Shown here piece after piece: positions 11,271 to 23,131 of a stretch of DNA of 64,000 nucleotides. The stretch comes from Siphonodentalium dalli (taxonomy: Eukaryota; Mollusca; Scaphopoda; Gadilida; Siphonodentaliidae). Made by a program: the position numbers and the translations under genes. The DNA is taken from assembly GCA_032622095.1 (NCBI GenBank), contig CP136061.1, positions 186,194,369-186,258,368 of the forward strand, written 5' to 3'. The notes below the pieces were generated by a model that was given only the letters and a program-made list of their open reading frames with translations, ran no database searches and was not told the DNA's origin. Position 1 is the stretch's first letter, and every line of letters starts with the position of its first letter.

Positions 11271-12330
11271 ACTAGCAGATTAGCCCGCCACTGACGGGAT
11301 TGGTCCCATGGCTTTGGTCGATCCATTAATTTTTGTTTTTCAAGGTAACCCCGTACAGGCACGCCGACAGCATGCTATCATATAACCCGACAAAAATATT
11401 CCCCGTCCCGAGTTGACCATACATCACAAATTTCACGTCGATGTCACCGCTGACGACCGAGATATAGCCCAAGGTCATTTGTGGGTACCCGTTTCAAGGT
11501 CACCTCAGGCGGACAAACTGACCCGACGAAATCTCCCCCGTCCCTTGGAAGCCCTAAGTACGAAATTAGATATCCCCTGTTTCCAAAAGCAAAAGATATG
11601 AGGTAGAACTGGTCAAATATGGACCTTGATGCCCAATATGTAGCAGCTCAGAAAACACTCGCAGAGCCCTAAAATTTATTAACATAGGATTTCCCATTCA
11701 AATCGCTTTATGTCGATAAAACTTATTTTTCAAAATTTTAAGCTGAGACTTTGTGTGTCTGCATGTAATACTTATATATTCTTCAAATGACTAAAAGTCC
11801 AACACGTAATTATGTTTTAGATGGAAGAAATTAAATTTTTTCGATGCTAAATTTCCAGCGTGGACTGTGCGTTGATATTGTAAACAAACTTTTCTCAAGT
11901 GTCGTTTTGGTCCAACTATCACTTTTTCGACGGGGAGAGCTGATCCGAATAATAGCTAAGATGTATTTAGATAGAATTATCGAAATAATTTGACCGATTA
12001 GGGTGCATTTTAAGAGAATCGAGTGGAGAAAACTTGATAACTTTTTCATCAGGAACACGGTTTAACAGTGTATCAAAGATAATGTTTCTGTATGATGTAG
12101 GCGAAGTAACTCTAAAATTTCGGCAAGTATTTAACCCATCAATTCCAACGACGGTGGCAGGGCGAAGGAGTGCTCGGACGTTCTCAGAAGCGGTGCGATG
12201 ACACTTCCCGTGGTTTTTACCCTCAGATAGCAAGTTTGGGCTCAATCAGTCGAGCCGTTTTCGAGTATATAAAGGATATACATACATACATACACACATA
12301 TATATACGGAAGTCTCAAAATATATAGTAG
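11271..12330 (+). mobile_element. ACTAGCAG-element copy 1 of a head-to-tail cluster
   Basis: It starts ACTAGCAGATTAGCCCGCCA and ends in GGAAGTCTCAAAATATATAG just before the next copy. Shared internal words include GGTCATTTGTGGGTACCCG, CCGAGATATAGCCC and TATAAAGGA-CATACATAC. No open frame of note. The family could not be assigned; the AT-microsatellite tail and repeated start suggest a non-autonomous element. Confidence 0.6.
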
Positions 12331-13382
12331 ACTAGCAGGTTAGCCCGCCACTGGCGGCAATCATCAGAAACATGACAATTTTTAATTTTCTTAATTATTT
12401 TTTGTCCAATTTTACCCGATTTGACCTTGAATTGATCATTTTCAAGGTCAAGTCGGGGTCACAATTTAACCCGTCCATGACACTTCCTGTAGGTAGCAAG
12501 TTTGAGCTCAATCGGTTCGAGTCTATAAAGGACACACACATATATATCATTTGTGGGTACCCGTTACAAGGTCAAGATCACCTCGGGCGGAAAAGTGACC
12601 CGATGAAAATGTCCCCCGTTCCTAGGAAGCCCTAAGTACGTAAGAATCACACAACACGCTCATGTCTGGATACAGTCACGCTCACGCCCGGACCCAGACG
12701 TAAGAATCACATTACACGCATACGCTCTTTATCAACGACACTGCGGATACGAACGCTCTTTAACTATCAACGCGATTAACCCCACAGTGCCGTTTTTTGT
12801 GACTGAGAGTGGAGAAGGGGTGCTGGGAGCTTCTCCAAAACGCCACGACGCAAAGGTCATTTGCGGATACCCGTGTCAAGGTCATGTTGGGTGGACAAAA
12901 TAACCCGACAAAAATATTTCCCGTCCCGAGTTGACCATACATAACAAATTTCACATCGATGTCACCGCTGACTACCGAGATATCGCCCAAGGTCATTTGT
13001 GGGTACCCGTTTCAAGGTCAAGGTCACCTCGGTCATTCAAACTGACCCGATGAAAATCTCCCCCGTCCCTTGGAACCCCTAAGTACGAATTTCTCGATAT
13101 CCCCAGTTTCCGAGACGGTCAAATGCCGTATTTTCACTAAAGTAGATAAACGCTCTTTAATAGCGACGCCTCATATACAAACGCTCATTAATTATCACGC
13201 GATTAACCCATCAATCCCCATTACGGTGGCGGGTGAAGGAGTGGTCACACGGGCTCGCGAATGGTCCGAGTGCACTGCCTGTGGCTTTTTACCCTTACAC
13301 AGCAAGTTTGGGTTCAATCGGCCCAGCAGTTGTCGAGTCTATAGCGGACATACATATATGGAAGTCTCAAAATATATAGTAG
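12331..13382 (+). mobile_element. ACTAGCAG-element copy 2
   Basis: It starts ACTAGCAGGTTAGCCCGCCA and ends GGAAGTCTCAAAATATATAG. It contains the same GTGGGTACCCG, AAGTACG and CGCTCTTTA segments as the other copies, rearranged and partly duplicated. Confidence 0.6.
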
Positions 13383-14126
13383 ACTAGCAGGTTAGCCCGC
13401 CACTGGCGGCGTTGGTCCGAAACATGACATTTTTTTTTGCTTTTCAATGAGTTAATCGTGCCTTTTTAAGAGAAATTATTGTACCCTCCCTAAAGGTACA
13501 TCGGGCTTTTCAATGAGTTAATCGTGCCTTTTTAAGAGAAATTATTGTACCCTCCCTTTAAGGTACATCGGGCGGAAAAAAAACTGACCCGAAGATGTCG
13601 TTGTTATTGGCATTCAGGGCTTCGGGTCCTGTCAGATTGCCTGGGATTCACTTAAATTTCAGCAACCATATAGCTGCGTCAGTTAGCAGGAATTGTGGTG
13701 TGTAAGTTTAGACTTTAAAATCTGAATGTTTCGGAAATAGACTAAGATTTTCAGCCGTAACAAAAAATGTATACATCAGAAAATGTAAATTCTATATTTT
13801 GCGAGGTATTAGCAAGTTTTGGCTCAACGGGTTTAGCAGTTTGAAGTGAATATGGATATAAAAATATACATATACAGATATAAAAAAATGTAGAGTTACT
13901 CCTCTTGGATCGAATATCAATTAACCCCGAAGTGCCGATTGCGGTGATTTTGATGATTGGGAAGGGAGAGACGGTGCTCTGAGCTTCTCCAAAACGCGAC
14001 CACGGCCGTGTCGGTGGGATTTTACACTTACATACGAAATTTGAGCTCAATCTGTACACGCGTTTTGGATTCCATGAAGTACACATATACACACATATAT
14101 ACGGAAGTCTCAAAATATATATATAG
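13383..14126 (+). mobile_element. ACTAGCAG-element copy 3 (shorter)
   Basis: It has the same start and the same GGAAGTCTCAAAATATAT end, but is about 744 bp. An internal direct duplication carries CAATGAGTTAATCGTGCC twice (13446 and 13511). Confidence 0.6.
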
Positions 14127-15197
14127 ACTAGCAGGTTAGCCCGCCACTGGCGTGCTTGGTCAGAAACATGACAATGTTTTATGTTTTGTTTGTGTTTTTC
14201 AATGAGTTAATATTGGGTTTTTCAATATTTTACCCGATTTGACCTTGAATTGATCATTTTCAAGGTCATGTCGGGGTCACAATATATAATTTGTGGGTAC
14301 CCGTTTGAAGGTTAAGACTGACCCGATGAAAAATTCCCCCGTTCCTAGGAACGACAGACATAAGAATGTTTCACACAATGCGACGTCGACGATCCCCGTG
14401 TGTTTTTACACTTATATACAAAGTTTGAGCTCACCTAGGGAGGAAAAACTTACCCGATCCGCGTTCTTAGGAACACAACACGCTCCGCGTTCTTAGGAAC
14501 ACAACACGCTCATGTCTATACACGCCCAGACGTGGCCATTGAGCAGCCCCTGCCAGAGGTTGTGAACCCTTACGAGATGGTCAATAGTCCCCGCAAAGTT
14601 AATCCCGTCGTGAACCCCATCACCAACGCGACGTAATTTTGTTTGGTATCATGTGTTGCGTTCTAAAAATAGGAAAGCAATTGTTCCCGTATATCTCTCT
14701 GCATAATAAATTTCGAGCGATAACGTTGCGTTTGCGTAAATACGAAATTGTGAGTGTTGGTTTGTAACCGGGATTTCTGAGAAGCATTATGCCTATAACT
14801 ACGCCCCCCTAAGCCCTGACCTAAGTGTCATACATACTATAACAATGATGTTGTAAGAGTACTATGGCATCCAATAAATCTCCCTGCATAGGAAACCACT
14901 CAATGTTCCCATATATCTCTCTGCAGATGCTAATAACGTTGAATGGTAAACAGATGCTCTTTATAGCGATGTGTCAAAAACAAACGCTCATTAAATTATC
15001 ACTTGATTAACCCCCGCCGTGCCTTTGCGGTGATTTGGGAGTGGATAAAGGGTGCTCAGAGCTTCTCCAAAACGCGACAACTACGGTGTTCGTGGGTTTT
15101 TACCCTTAGATGGGAAGTTTGAACTCAATCGAGCCAGCCGTTTTCGATTCTATAAAGTACACACACACATATATACAGAAGTCTCAAAATATATAGT
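14127..15197 (+). mobile_element. ACTAGCAG-element copy 4
   Basis: About 1.07 kb and almost identical along its length to copy 6 (15584-16658), including the distinctive GCGTTCTTAGGAACACAACA doublet and CTCTCTGCATAATAAATTTC. This indicates a recent duplication. Confidence 0.65.
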
Positions 15198-15583
15198 ACT
15201 AGCCGATGAGCCCGACGTTGTCCGGGCTATTCAAAAAACAAATTTCAAGTCGATAGCTCCACCCGTTTCCGAGATCTGGTCTGCGCATGCGCGAAGCTGG
15301 CGTCGCACGGGCTCGGCGACCCGATAAAATTTGTATCCGGGGCAAGATACATTCACATACCAAATTTCAAGTCGATAGCTCCACCCGTTTCCGAGATCTC
15401 GTCTGCGCATGCGCGAAGCTGGCGTCGCACAGGCTCGTCAATACGACAACGTCCACCGCCTGGTCAAACTACACACACGCACCAAGTTTCGTCCCGATCG
15501 GTCGAGAATCATAGATTTGTATTAATGACAAACATACAGACAAACATAGACAGACAGACAGAGGTCTTCAAAATATATATGAG
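15198..15583 (+). mobile_element. ACTAGCCGATGAG-variant element with internal duplication
   Basis: A related but distinct 386-bp element starting ACTAGCCGATGAGCCCGACG and ending in CAGACAGACAGAGGTCTTCA and an AT tail. It contains a direct repeat of ~75 bp (near 15240-15312 and 15361-15433) with AAGTCGATAGCTCCACCCG and the palindrome GCGCATGCGC in each copy. Confidence 0.6.
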
Positions 15584-16658
15584 ACTAGCAGGTTAGCCCG
15601 CCACTGGCATGCTTGGTCAGAAACATGACAATGTTTTATGTTTTGTTTGGGTTTTTCAATGAGTTAATATTGGGTTTTTCAATATTTTACCCGATTTGAC
15701 CTTGAATTGATCATTTTCAAGGTCAAGGTCATGTCGGGGTCACAATATATAATTTGTGGGTACCCGTTTGAAGGTTAAGACTGACCCGATGAAAAATACC
15801 CCCGTTCCTAGGAACGACAGACATAAGAATGTTTCACACAATGCAACGTCGACGATCCCCGTGTGTTTTTACACTTATATACGAAGTTTGAGCTCACCTA
15901 GGGCGGAAAAACTTACCGATCCGCGTTCTTAGGAACACAACACGCTCCGCGTTCTTAGGAACACAACACGCTCATGTCTATACACGCCCAGACGTGGCCA
16001 TTGAGCAGCCCCTGACAGAGGTTTTCCACCCTTACGAGATGGTCAATAGTCCCCGCAAAGTTAATCCCGTCGTGAACCCCATCCTCGCAAAGAGCGGACA
16101 GTCAATTAATCCCGTCGTGAACCCCATCACAAACGCGACGTAATTTTGCTTGGTATCATGTGTTGCGTTCTAAAAATAGGAAAGCACTTGTTCCCGTATA
16201 TCTCTCTGCATAATAAATTTCGAGCGATAACGTTGCGAAATTGTGAGTGTTTGTTTGTAACCAGGATTTCTGAGAAGCATTATGCCCCTAAGCCCTGACC
16301 TAAGTGTCATACATACTATAACAATGATGTTGTAAGAGTACTATGGCATCCAATAAATCTCCCCGCATAGGAAACCACTCAATGTTCCCGTATATCTCTC
16401 TGCAGATGCTAATAACGTTGAATGGTAAACAGACGTTCTTTATAACGATGCGTCAAAAACAAACGCTCATTAAATTATCACTTGATTAACCCCCGCCGTG
16501 CCTTTGCGGTGATTTGGGAGTGGATAAAGGGTGCTCAGAGCTTCTCCAAAATGCGACAACTACGGTGTTCGTGGGTTTTTACACTTATATACAAAATTTG
16601 AGCTCGATGGGTGCAGTCGTTTTCGATTCTATAAAGTACACACACACATATATATATG
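15584..16658 (+). mobile_element. ACTAGCAG-element copy 6
   Basis: Nearly identical to copy 4, with a few small insertions, for example an extra CGTCGTGAACCCCATC segment near 16065-16130. It ends in an ACACACACATATATAT tail. Confidence 0.65.
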
Positions 16659-16858
16659 TTCATGTTCACCAACGTCCACATCCATTGCCGTCAAGACTAT
16701 AAATTGTTCTTTAAACACTGTGAAATAAATGCACCACGGTTCCTGACATTTTCTTGAATAATACCGCCCACATACTGTCACTAACCCTGAGAGAGGATAA
16801 CAACAACGCATACCTTCATTCTGTCCTTTAGCCCATCTGACTGTTCTGGGGAAGCTAG

Positions 16859-17167
16859 TATTATCCAGACAAAATTATACGTCTGGTCAAGTTAATTCAG
16901 AACGGCATTGAAACGGATGTGGAAATACAATCTTACCACACCAAAACGCATTACATTCTATATCTGAAACATGAACCAGGTGTAGGGGTGTATACCATGG
17001 CCCATTTCATTCCCACTGTCATGGCGCATGTCCACAAACTAGCAGAGCGAGTATTGTTCTTCTCTGCTGGGAGCTATTCGACGAGACGACTGCGGGACGT
17101 CACACAGTTTGTTAAGGATCATGGTCAAGAAGTGTGGGTAGTCGGTACATTATTGTCTTTTCCTTAG
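16859..17167 (+). CDS. unrecognised coding fragment (102 codons, open after TAG 16856)
   Basis: An open frame from the codon after TAG at 16856-16858 to TAG at 17165-17167, without an obvious own start. It includes RLVKLIQNGIETDVEI, HFIPTVMAHVHKLAERV and STRRLRDVTQFVKDHG. The part encoding the first two is conserved as DNA and protein in the frameshifted minus-strand copy at 10618-11035, which argues that it was once coding. It may be an exon with the exon at 17570-17703 downstream, or a coding repeat. No family is recognised. Confidence 0.4.
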   Translation, partial: YYPDKIIRLVKLIQNGIETDVEIQSYHTKTHYILYLKHEPGVGVYTMAHFIPTVMAHVHKLAERVLFFSAGSYSTRRLRDVTQFVKDHGQEVWVVGTLLSFP

Positions 17168-17569
17168 CAAATAGGCATCTGTCCAAGGGAATGAGACAGC
17201 TAGCAACCTTCGAAACACTGCCGAAGTTGTCCACGTATGCCAATACGTTCGCTAAGTTTATGAGTTGAACCAACTATTGAGAAGTGACTAGTTAACTGTG
17301 AAGTTCGCCAGGTGTACATGTCGTTATCCCCATGGGGTATGAGAAAGACATACATAGATATGACCTTTTGTAAGCTTGTATATTTATCGACCATATGCCT
17401 TTCTAGTTCAAGATGACGCACAAATCCCATATTTAGCAAGTATTTAAAATCTTAAGCTAGACACGGAAAATTTGTTTGAAACGTTATGATTAGAGCAGTC
17501 TTTGTAAACATACACTCAGATTCATACTGATACACTATTTTTTATATGTGGGTATGTAGTTTACTCCAG

Positions 17570-17703
17570 ACTGTGATTAGAGGGACCCTTCTCCCTGGAA
17601 GTGTTGAATACTTTGTCGGTGTGAGCGACCTAGATTTATCAGGCAAAGAAATGGAAACTGGTCCAGATCATTATGGACGTGGCAAATCAGAATATGTTGT
17701 CAG
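17570..17703 (+). CDS. single internal exon of an unknown gene
   Basis: The acceptor is TTTACTCCAG (ends 17569) and the donor is GTCAG|GTAATT after 17703. The 134 bp are open in one frame (phase 0 in, two bases left over) and encode a product with natural-looking composition: TVIRGTLLPGSVEYFVGVSD, then SGKEMETGPDHYGRGKSEYVV. Codon usage and the lack of stops suggest a real or recently lost exon. I do not recognise the family and found no convincing next exon to the right. Confidence 0.4.
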
Positions 17704-18800
17704 GTAATTGTTCTAATATGGCTATTCGGCGCACCTATCGTTACGGCCATTATCAGCGCTAAGTTTCGATTGGATTTCGAAATGCCACATCGCGATATTA
17801 ATTGTGGGTTTTCGTACTTCCGGAAGGATACGAGCAACGTTATGCGTTTTGATACATTTTAAGTTGAACTAATAGATACTTTGTGTATATTTTGGTCCAT
17901 ACATATCGATATCATGACAAAAAGTTGAAATTTGTATGTGAAAATATTGATTTCTTTTCAATTTCTGGCCTCCAGTTTAGCTGCCATCTTGACCTTGAAT
18001 ATCAATTGCCAAACTCAAATTAATACTTCATATCAATGTAATGTTGGGTAGAATTCGCAAAACAATAACGCCCATCGTAAGAAAGTAAAGGAATGGGATG
18101 CAAGGTAATTACTTCACCACAGTATTTCCAACTCAACTGTAAGCATGGGTGGAGTTGTCTCGACAATAATGCCCAATGATGTGAATATGAGGGATTTTCG
18201 GTGATTTTTCTAAATCTATCCGCCATTGTGGGCACCATTTTGGATTTGGAGGATTTTTATTTGGATGCAATATAAGAACAGTTCTTCGACTCATTGTTCC
18301 CAACTCACAGTTGTTTCGGCTTTGACAGGATTATACCGGCATTTGGGAAACGTGATATCTGACAAAAATATCCGGCAAGGAATGTATATTATGGTCCCCG
18401 TGGATTTGTAAATGACTCTTCTAGACGATAAATGTATAAAATCGCGTCAACATGCCAATATTTTCCCACAGAGACAAACGAAAGGTGGTGAAATGTCCGA
18501 AAAATAGCAAATTTTCACATTTCGGCGACCATCTTGGCCGCCATATTGGATTTTTGTGTCGGATTTGTGGCTAATTTGTAAGGGTTGTATATTACCATAA
18601 CAAATCGAACGGAAAACAAGACCACATGAGACATCTTTACTATAACGGCAATCAGAGACCTGGTGCATATAAAAAAAAGGGCTGCCATGATGGATGCCAT
18701 CTTGTCTGGAGTCTCTGCGGCCACTTTTTGTTGTTGTTAACAAGCGAAAAAAAATTAGAGGAGACATTAAGAAAGAAAATTAGTGGGGTGAAGTTGAGTC
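17704..18800. repeat. decayed tandem repeat with 'gccatcttggcc' blocks
   Basis: Roughly every 250-300 bp a block recurs with GCCATCTTG or GCCATATTGGA preceded by AATTTTC/TTTCAATTT and followed by a run on ...AACAATAACGCCCAT or similar. It looks like an old, low-identity array related in style to the CCAAGATGGCTGC satellites at 54878 and 61155. No gene was seen. Confidence 0.35.
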
Positions 18801-20394
18801 CTGGGGGGGTGGGGGAGTGCAGAGGTTGACCCAATATCTCCTGGACTAACTGGACTAAGGGTAGAACATGTTTTTCAGAAGCCCTACCAAAGCATTCATT
18901 TCCTAAAGTGTGGAACTCGATAAATTCCAAATTAAAAAATGAATTTAATTACACATTCAAAAAGTTATTGTCTATGGAACTAATAGGTATATATTCTCAA
19001 ATGGTTGTCTGTGAAAATAATTTATGCTACATTTACAGTCACCAAAAATCCACTTGACTCAATAATCTGACCAAGGTTAACTTTTTAACTCATATTATTA
19101 TGCACTCCAGTTATCACCCTGAACATCCTAGATAGCCCTGTGTCACATGCTGTCCGCGAATGTGACACAGGACTGTCGCAACAACCTCACTAGTTTTGTT
19201 ACAATCTCTTAAACTTGTCCAAAATCTCTATTATAGTACAGCATTGTTCAAAATTCAACCCAGTCTTGATTAAAATTACCACATAAAATATTAAAGTAGG
19301 CACCAACCGGCCATCCAAATACCAAATTGTGTGAAATTGTAAATACGCCATCATATGTTCATTCAGGGGCAGCAGGAAGATCGCCAGTTAGGTCATGCTG
19401 CTCCTGTGCAATAATATACTTTTGTTTAATATTTTGTTAATGTATTGTATATTATTGTGCAAATAAAGATCTATCTATCTATTGGAATATCACATTGAGA
19501 TCTCCCTCAACTCAGATCAAGCTTGAAAATCGGTCCCGTATTTGTTTATGTTTATACAAGATCCAATGTGTTCCGAGGTCCAATCGGCAATGATCGGTTT
19601 TTATGCCGATAACAGTTTAAGCCGAATGACATCGAATACACCCAATATTCTCATCTAAACAAGAAAACCATAGTCAGAAATGGTAACCCCCTCCAAGATC
19701 ATATTATTAGGCATATATAAAATACTGGTATATTGCAGCTTTAACGTAGTGATTGTGAAAAATCTGTATACAGGTAATGGCTATGTAGTTGATTATATGT
19801 GATATTTTGCATATGTGTGTATACTGTGCACTTGGTGAGAAAGGATGTGAAAACATTTTAAAATCGGATGTGCCAAACTAAAGTTTTAATTTCAAATATT
19901 TAAACACCATATGATATGTGTTCACAAAGGGCGAATACATTCCAATTGGTTGAAATGTTCATGGCCAAACATGCAACGACCATTGCCTAAAAAGTGACGA
20001 ATGCCTTGATGATTGACACGTTATTATGTTTGTGCAAATACACTAAACTGTCTGTTTCTCAGTTCTCTTATATGACATTTGAATTGTTTTCGGCTGGTGT
20101 GTATCTTTTCTTTGCTATTTGTTCTAATTTCTATTGAAATAGAGGTATGAAATAGCATGCAGAATAATAATCAGGCCAAAAGATCTTGATCATCATTACA
20201 TGGTTCAAGTATGCAAATACCGAGCACGTTTCTAATCACATTTAGTCCATCAAAGTATGCAAATACCAAGTACGTTTTATTCACATTTAGTCCAACACCT
20301 CCTGCGACAGGGTCAGATATACTTGCCGATATACACCATAAGAGGGCATAATTATGATCTAAGAATTGCCTCGGGTAATGCATTCCTGATATAA
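18801..20394. other. intergenic sequence with a possible retroelement tail and a hairpin
   Basis: No exon supported. At 19430-19482 the sequence ATTGTGCAAATAAAGATC followed by (CTAT)n looks like a 3' end of a retroelement. A 12-bp perfect hairpin CCTGTGTCACAT/ATGTGACACAGG lies at 19137-19171. Confidence 0.35.
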
Positions 20395-20872
20395 ACTTTG
20401 AAAATATGGCCTTTCATGAGGGTTAATTAAAATACATGTATGGTCCATGAGGGTTAATTAAAATATGGTCAATTCCAGAGAGGGTTAATTAAAACATGGT
20501 CTGATGAGGGTAAATATGGTCTCATGAGGGTTAAATTAAAAAAATATGGTCCCATGATGGTCAATTAAAATTGTACCTTGATTGTTAATTAAAATATGGT
20601 CCCATAACTGATCAGGGTTAATTAAAATATGGTCCCAAGTGGGTTAATCAAAATATGGACCCATGGGGGTTAATTGAAATATGGTCCCATGAAGGTCTAT
20701 TAAAATATGGTAACATGAGAGTTAATTAAAGTTAAAATATGGTCCCATTATGAGGGTTAATTAAAATTAAAATATGGTTGTCATCAGTGTTGTTTAAACT
20801 ATGGTTAAATAAAAGATAGTCCCATGAGGGTTAATTAAAATATGGTCCAATGAGGACTAATTAAACTAGAGG
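20395..20872. repeat. minisatellite, ATGGTCCCATGAGGGTTAATTAAAAT unit split as ~26 bp
   Basis: About 16 imperfect copies of a ~25-30 bp unit containing GGTCCCATGAGGG and TTAATTAAAATAT. Unit length varies through small indels. A lone late copy lies at 21623-21650, after the array at 20873-21608. Confidence 0.8.
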
Positions 20873-21608
20873 TGTGACTGTCCCAATGGGACTACGGATA
20901 CCCCCCTGTTTTAAAAATACTAAGATGTTTCACATGTCAGTAAACATTTAGTTAAAATAATAAAATAACAGTTCCCATTGCAGGTATACAACCATAACCC
21001 TAATCTTATTGACCGAAAAATGTAGGAATAAAAGCTTGGACAAAATTATGCATGTTGCGAACAAATTTCTAAGTAAAAAAAGGGGAATAACTCCACACAA
21101 AAATGTCGGACAGACGTCATAATCGCAGGTGCACAGGTTCCCATGGTACTAAATATCAGTGCCAAGATTAAAAAACATTGACCAAAAAATGTAGGAATAA
21201 AAGCTCGGACAAAATTATGCATGTTGCAAAGAAATGGGGGATAACTCCACCAAAAAAAGTCGGACAAACGTCATAATCGCAGGTGCACAAGTTCCCATGG
21301 TACTAAATATCTGCAACGTTTTAAAAAAATTGACCTAAAAATGTAGGAATAAAAGCTCGGACAAAAGTATACATGTTGCGAAAATTTTCTAAGTCGAAAA
21401 AGGGGGATAACTCCACCAAAAAAGGTCCGACAGACGTCATAATCACAGGTGCACAGGTTCCCATGGTGGTTGATGTCTGTGCCAAGTTTCAAGGAAATTG
21501 ATCAAAAAACGACTGAGAAAAACTCCGGACAAATTTGTGTCCACGGCGGACGGACAGACAAGCTGACTACCCCCCCCCCCCCAACTTCGTTGCGGGGGGT
21601 ATAAATAT
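20873..21608 (+). mobile_element. tandem-unit element (~150-170 bp units) ending in a C/G hairpin
   Basis: It starts near GACTGTCCCAATGGGACTAC. Three units carry AATGTAGGAATAAAAGCTCG, GGGGATAACTCCAC and CATAATCGCAGGTGCACA. It closes with GGCGGACGGACAGACAAG and the hairpin CCCCCCAACTTCGTTGCGGG followed by GTATAA. This plan (unit array plus end hairpin) is typical of the mollusc tandem-unit elements (pearl-like); the label is by architecture. Confidence 0.6.
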
Positions 21609-22274
21609 GCACACCTCCCCCCATGATGATCAATTAAAACATGGTCCCAGGAGTGGGGGGGGGGGGGGGGTAATTTCGGAACATTCTTCAATTCATATAG
21701 CATTCTGATATATGCTCTGTACACAGAAATAAAAATGATGTTTATATTAGAACAAGGCCACATTGTATGTTAAACAACCAATGTGAAGGGTTAGTGTTGG
21801 AACTTTTCTATAAACATCTCTATTCATAGTTCAGATATATTCCGCATACAATGAAATGAAAAAAAAGTTTAGAGACCAAGACTAAAGTTCACTAAACATC
21901 AATATTTACAAACAACACAAAGGAGTAACGTGGGAATTGGTTAATAAATACCATCCCAATTCATTTAGAATATAACATTAAAAATATATGCCATTAGCTC
22001 AATACACCAATTTTGCTTTTGCATGATATGACAGATCAACCAAACGATGAAATTGGAATGAATATTTAGTTTCTGGTTGTGATAGGCCACAAAAAATTGG
22101 AGAAATTGTCAACAATTCCTTAAATGATGTTAAGCACACCACTGAGATCTTTAGACAGCATTGCTTGATACTTTTATTGTGGACCCAGTTTTAATAACTT
22201 AGTTTAACATACTGTTGAAATAACTTGCCGCCAAGTTACCACAGTGGCCAATTTGCTGTATTAATAGATGACTA
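21609..22274. other. non-coding intergenic sequence
   Basis: AT-rich with a G run near 21655-21670. No supported gene or bounded repeat. Confidence 0.4.
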
Positions 22275-22441
22275 TTAAACCCTTTCATGACTGGAGCTTC
22301 CTGAAATTTTGCGAAAACCCTGTGCCAATGCCTTCTCTTATATATACGAGTCTCCCATAGGATTGTCGCATATATAAGAGAATACATTGGCACAGGATCT
22401 TTAATGCTGCCCCTGCGCAACACCCGTCATGAAAGAGTTAA
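22275..22441. mobile_element. TTAA-type miniature element, CCCTTTCATGAC family, short copy
   Basis: 167 bp running from TTAAACCCTTTCATGACTGG to CCCGTCATGAAAGAGTTAA, with one core hairpin (CTTATATATACGAG ... CGCATATATAAG) at about 22325-22395. Confidence 0.75.
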
Positions 22442-22790
22442 TCAGCCAGATGGAAAATTTAAAAAAAAATAATGCCCCAGTGAGAAACAACCAATTTATT
22501 TCAGAGTTATCACATATGTAAAATTGATCGAACAAATAATAATAGCATAGTAACAATTATGCAAGTTTCGGCAACAACCTTATAATGAGAAGATGAATGT
22601 GCTAGCTACATTGAGCAATCATTGATGCGACTGAATAATTTCATCCTTGGAATGGTTGAAACATATCATCTCTATGTTTTGACTCTTTCTATTCCAAGGC
22701 TTAGTAGAGGTGGATGGAGTTACAGTACAAATACAACTGATTGAAATTGATGTGAAATGGAAAATTCATCCCACATAAAGATCTAAAAGT

Positions 22791-23131
22791 TAACCTCTTC
22801 GCTGCTAAATGACGTTATGACGTCGTGTGCTGGGCTGTTGACGTTATTGCCATTTTCCAATGGGAAACTATAACGGGAATAGCACAAGAACCATAAAACT
22901 GACTCGGTTGAAAGGCTATTATCGTTCACAATCGTGGAACATCATACACTGTTAGAAACTTGGAGATATAGTTATTCCGATGCACCAATCTCTGAGTTCC
23001 AGTTATGTATAATGGCCTACTACTGGCCTAGTGTGCTGAAATAGGTCCGTAGTACCTACGGACCATATAGCACACGGCGTGCACTTTTACGTCCGTAATA
23101 GTTACGGACGTCATAGCAGCGAAGAGGTTAA
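22791..23131. mobile_element. TTAACCTCTTCGCTGCTA element, complete copy
   Basis: 341 bp with TTAA at both ends and the terminal inverted repeat CCTCTTCGCTGCTA (perfect over 14 bp). The right part holds two strong hairpins: GGTCCGTAGTACCTACGGACC-type near 23045-23068 and ACGTCCGTAATAGTTACGGA-type near 23090-23111. The left part is shared with the truncated copy at 3214. Confidence 0.8.

Noticed and set aside
20395-20872. CRISPR-like regular spacing of a ~26-bp unit
   Set aside because: Units are directly adjacent with no unique spacers, and the genome is eukaryotic; it is a minisatellite.
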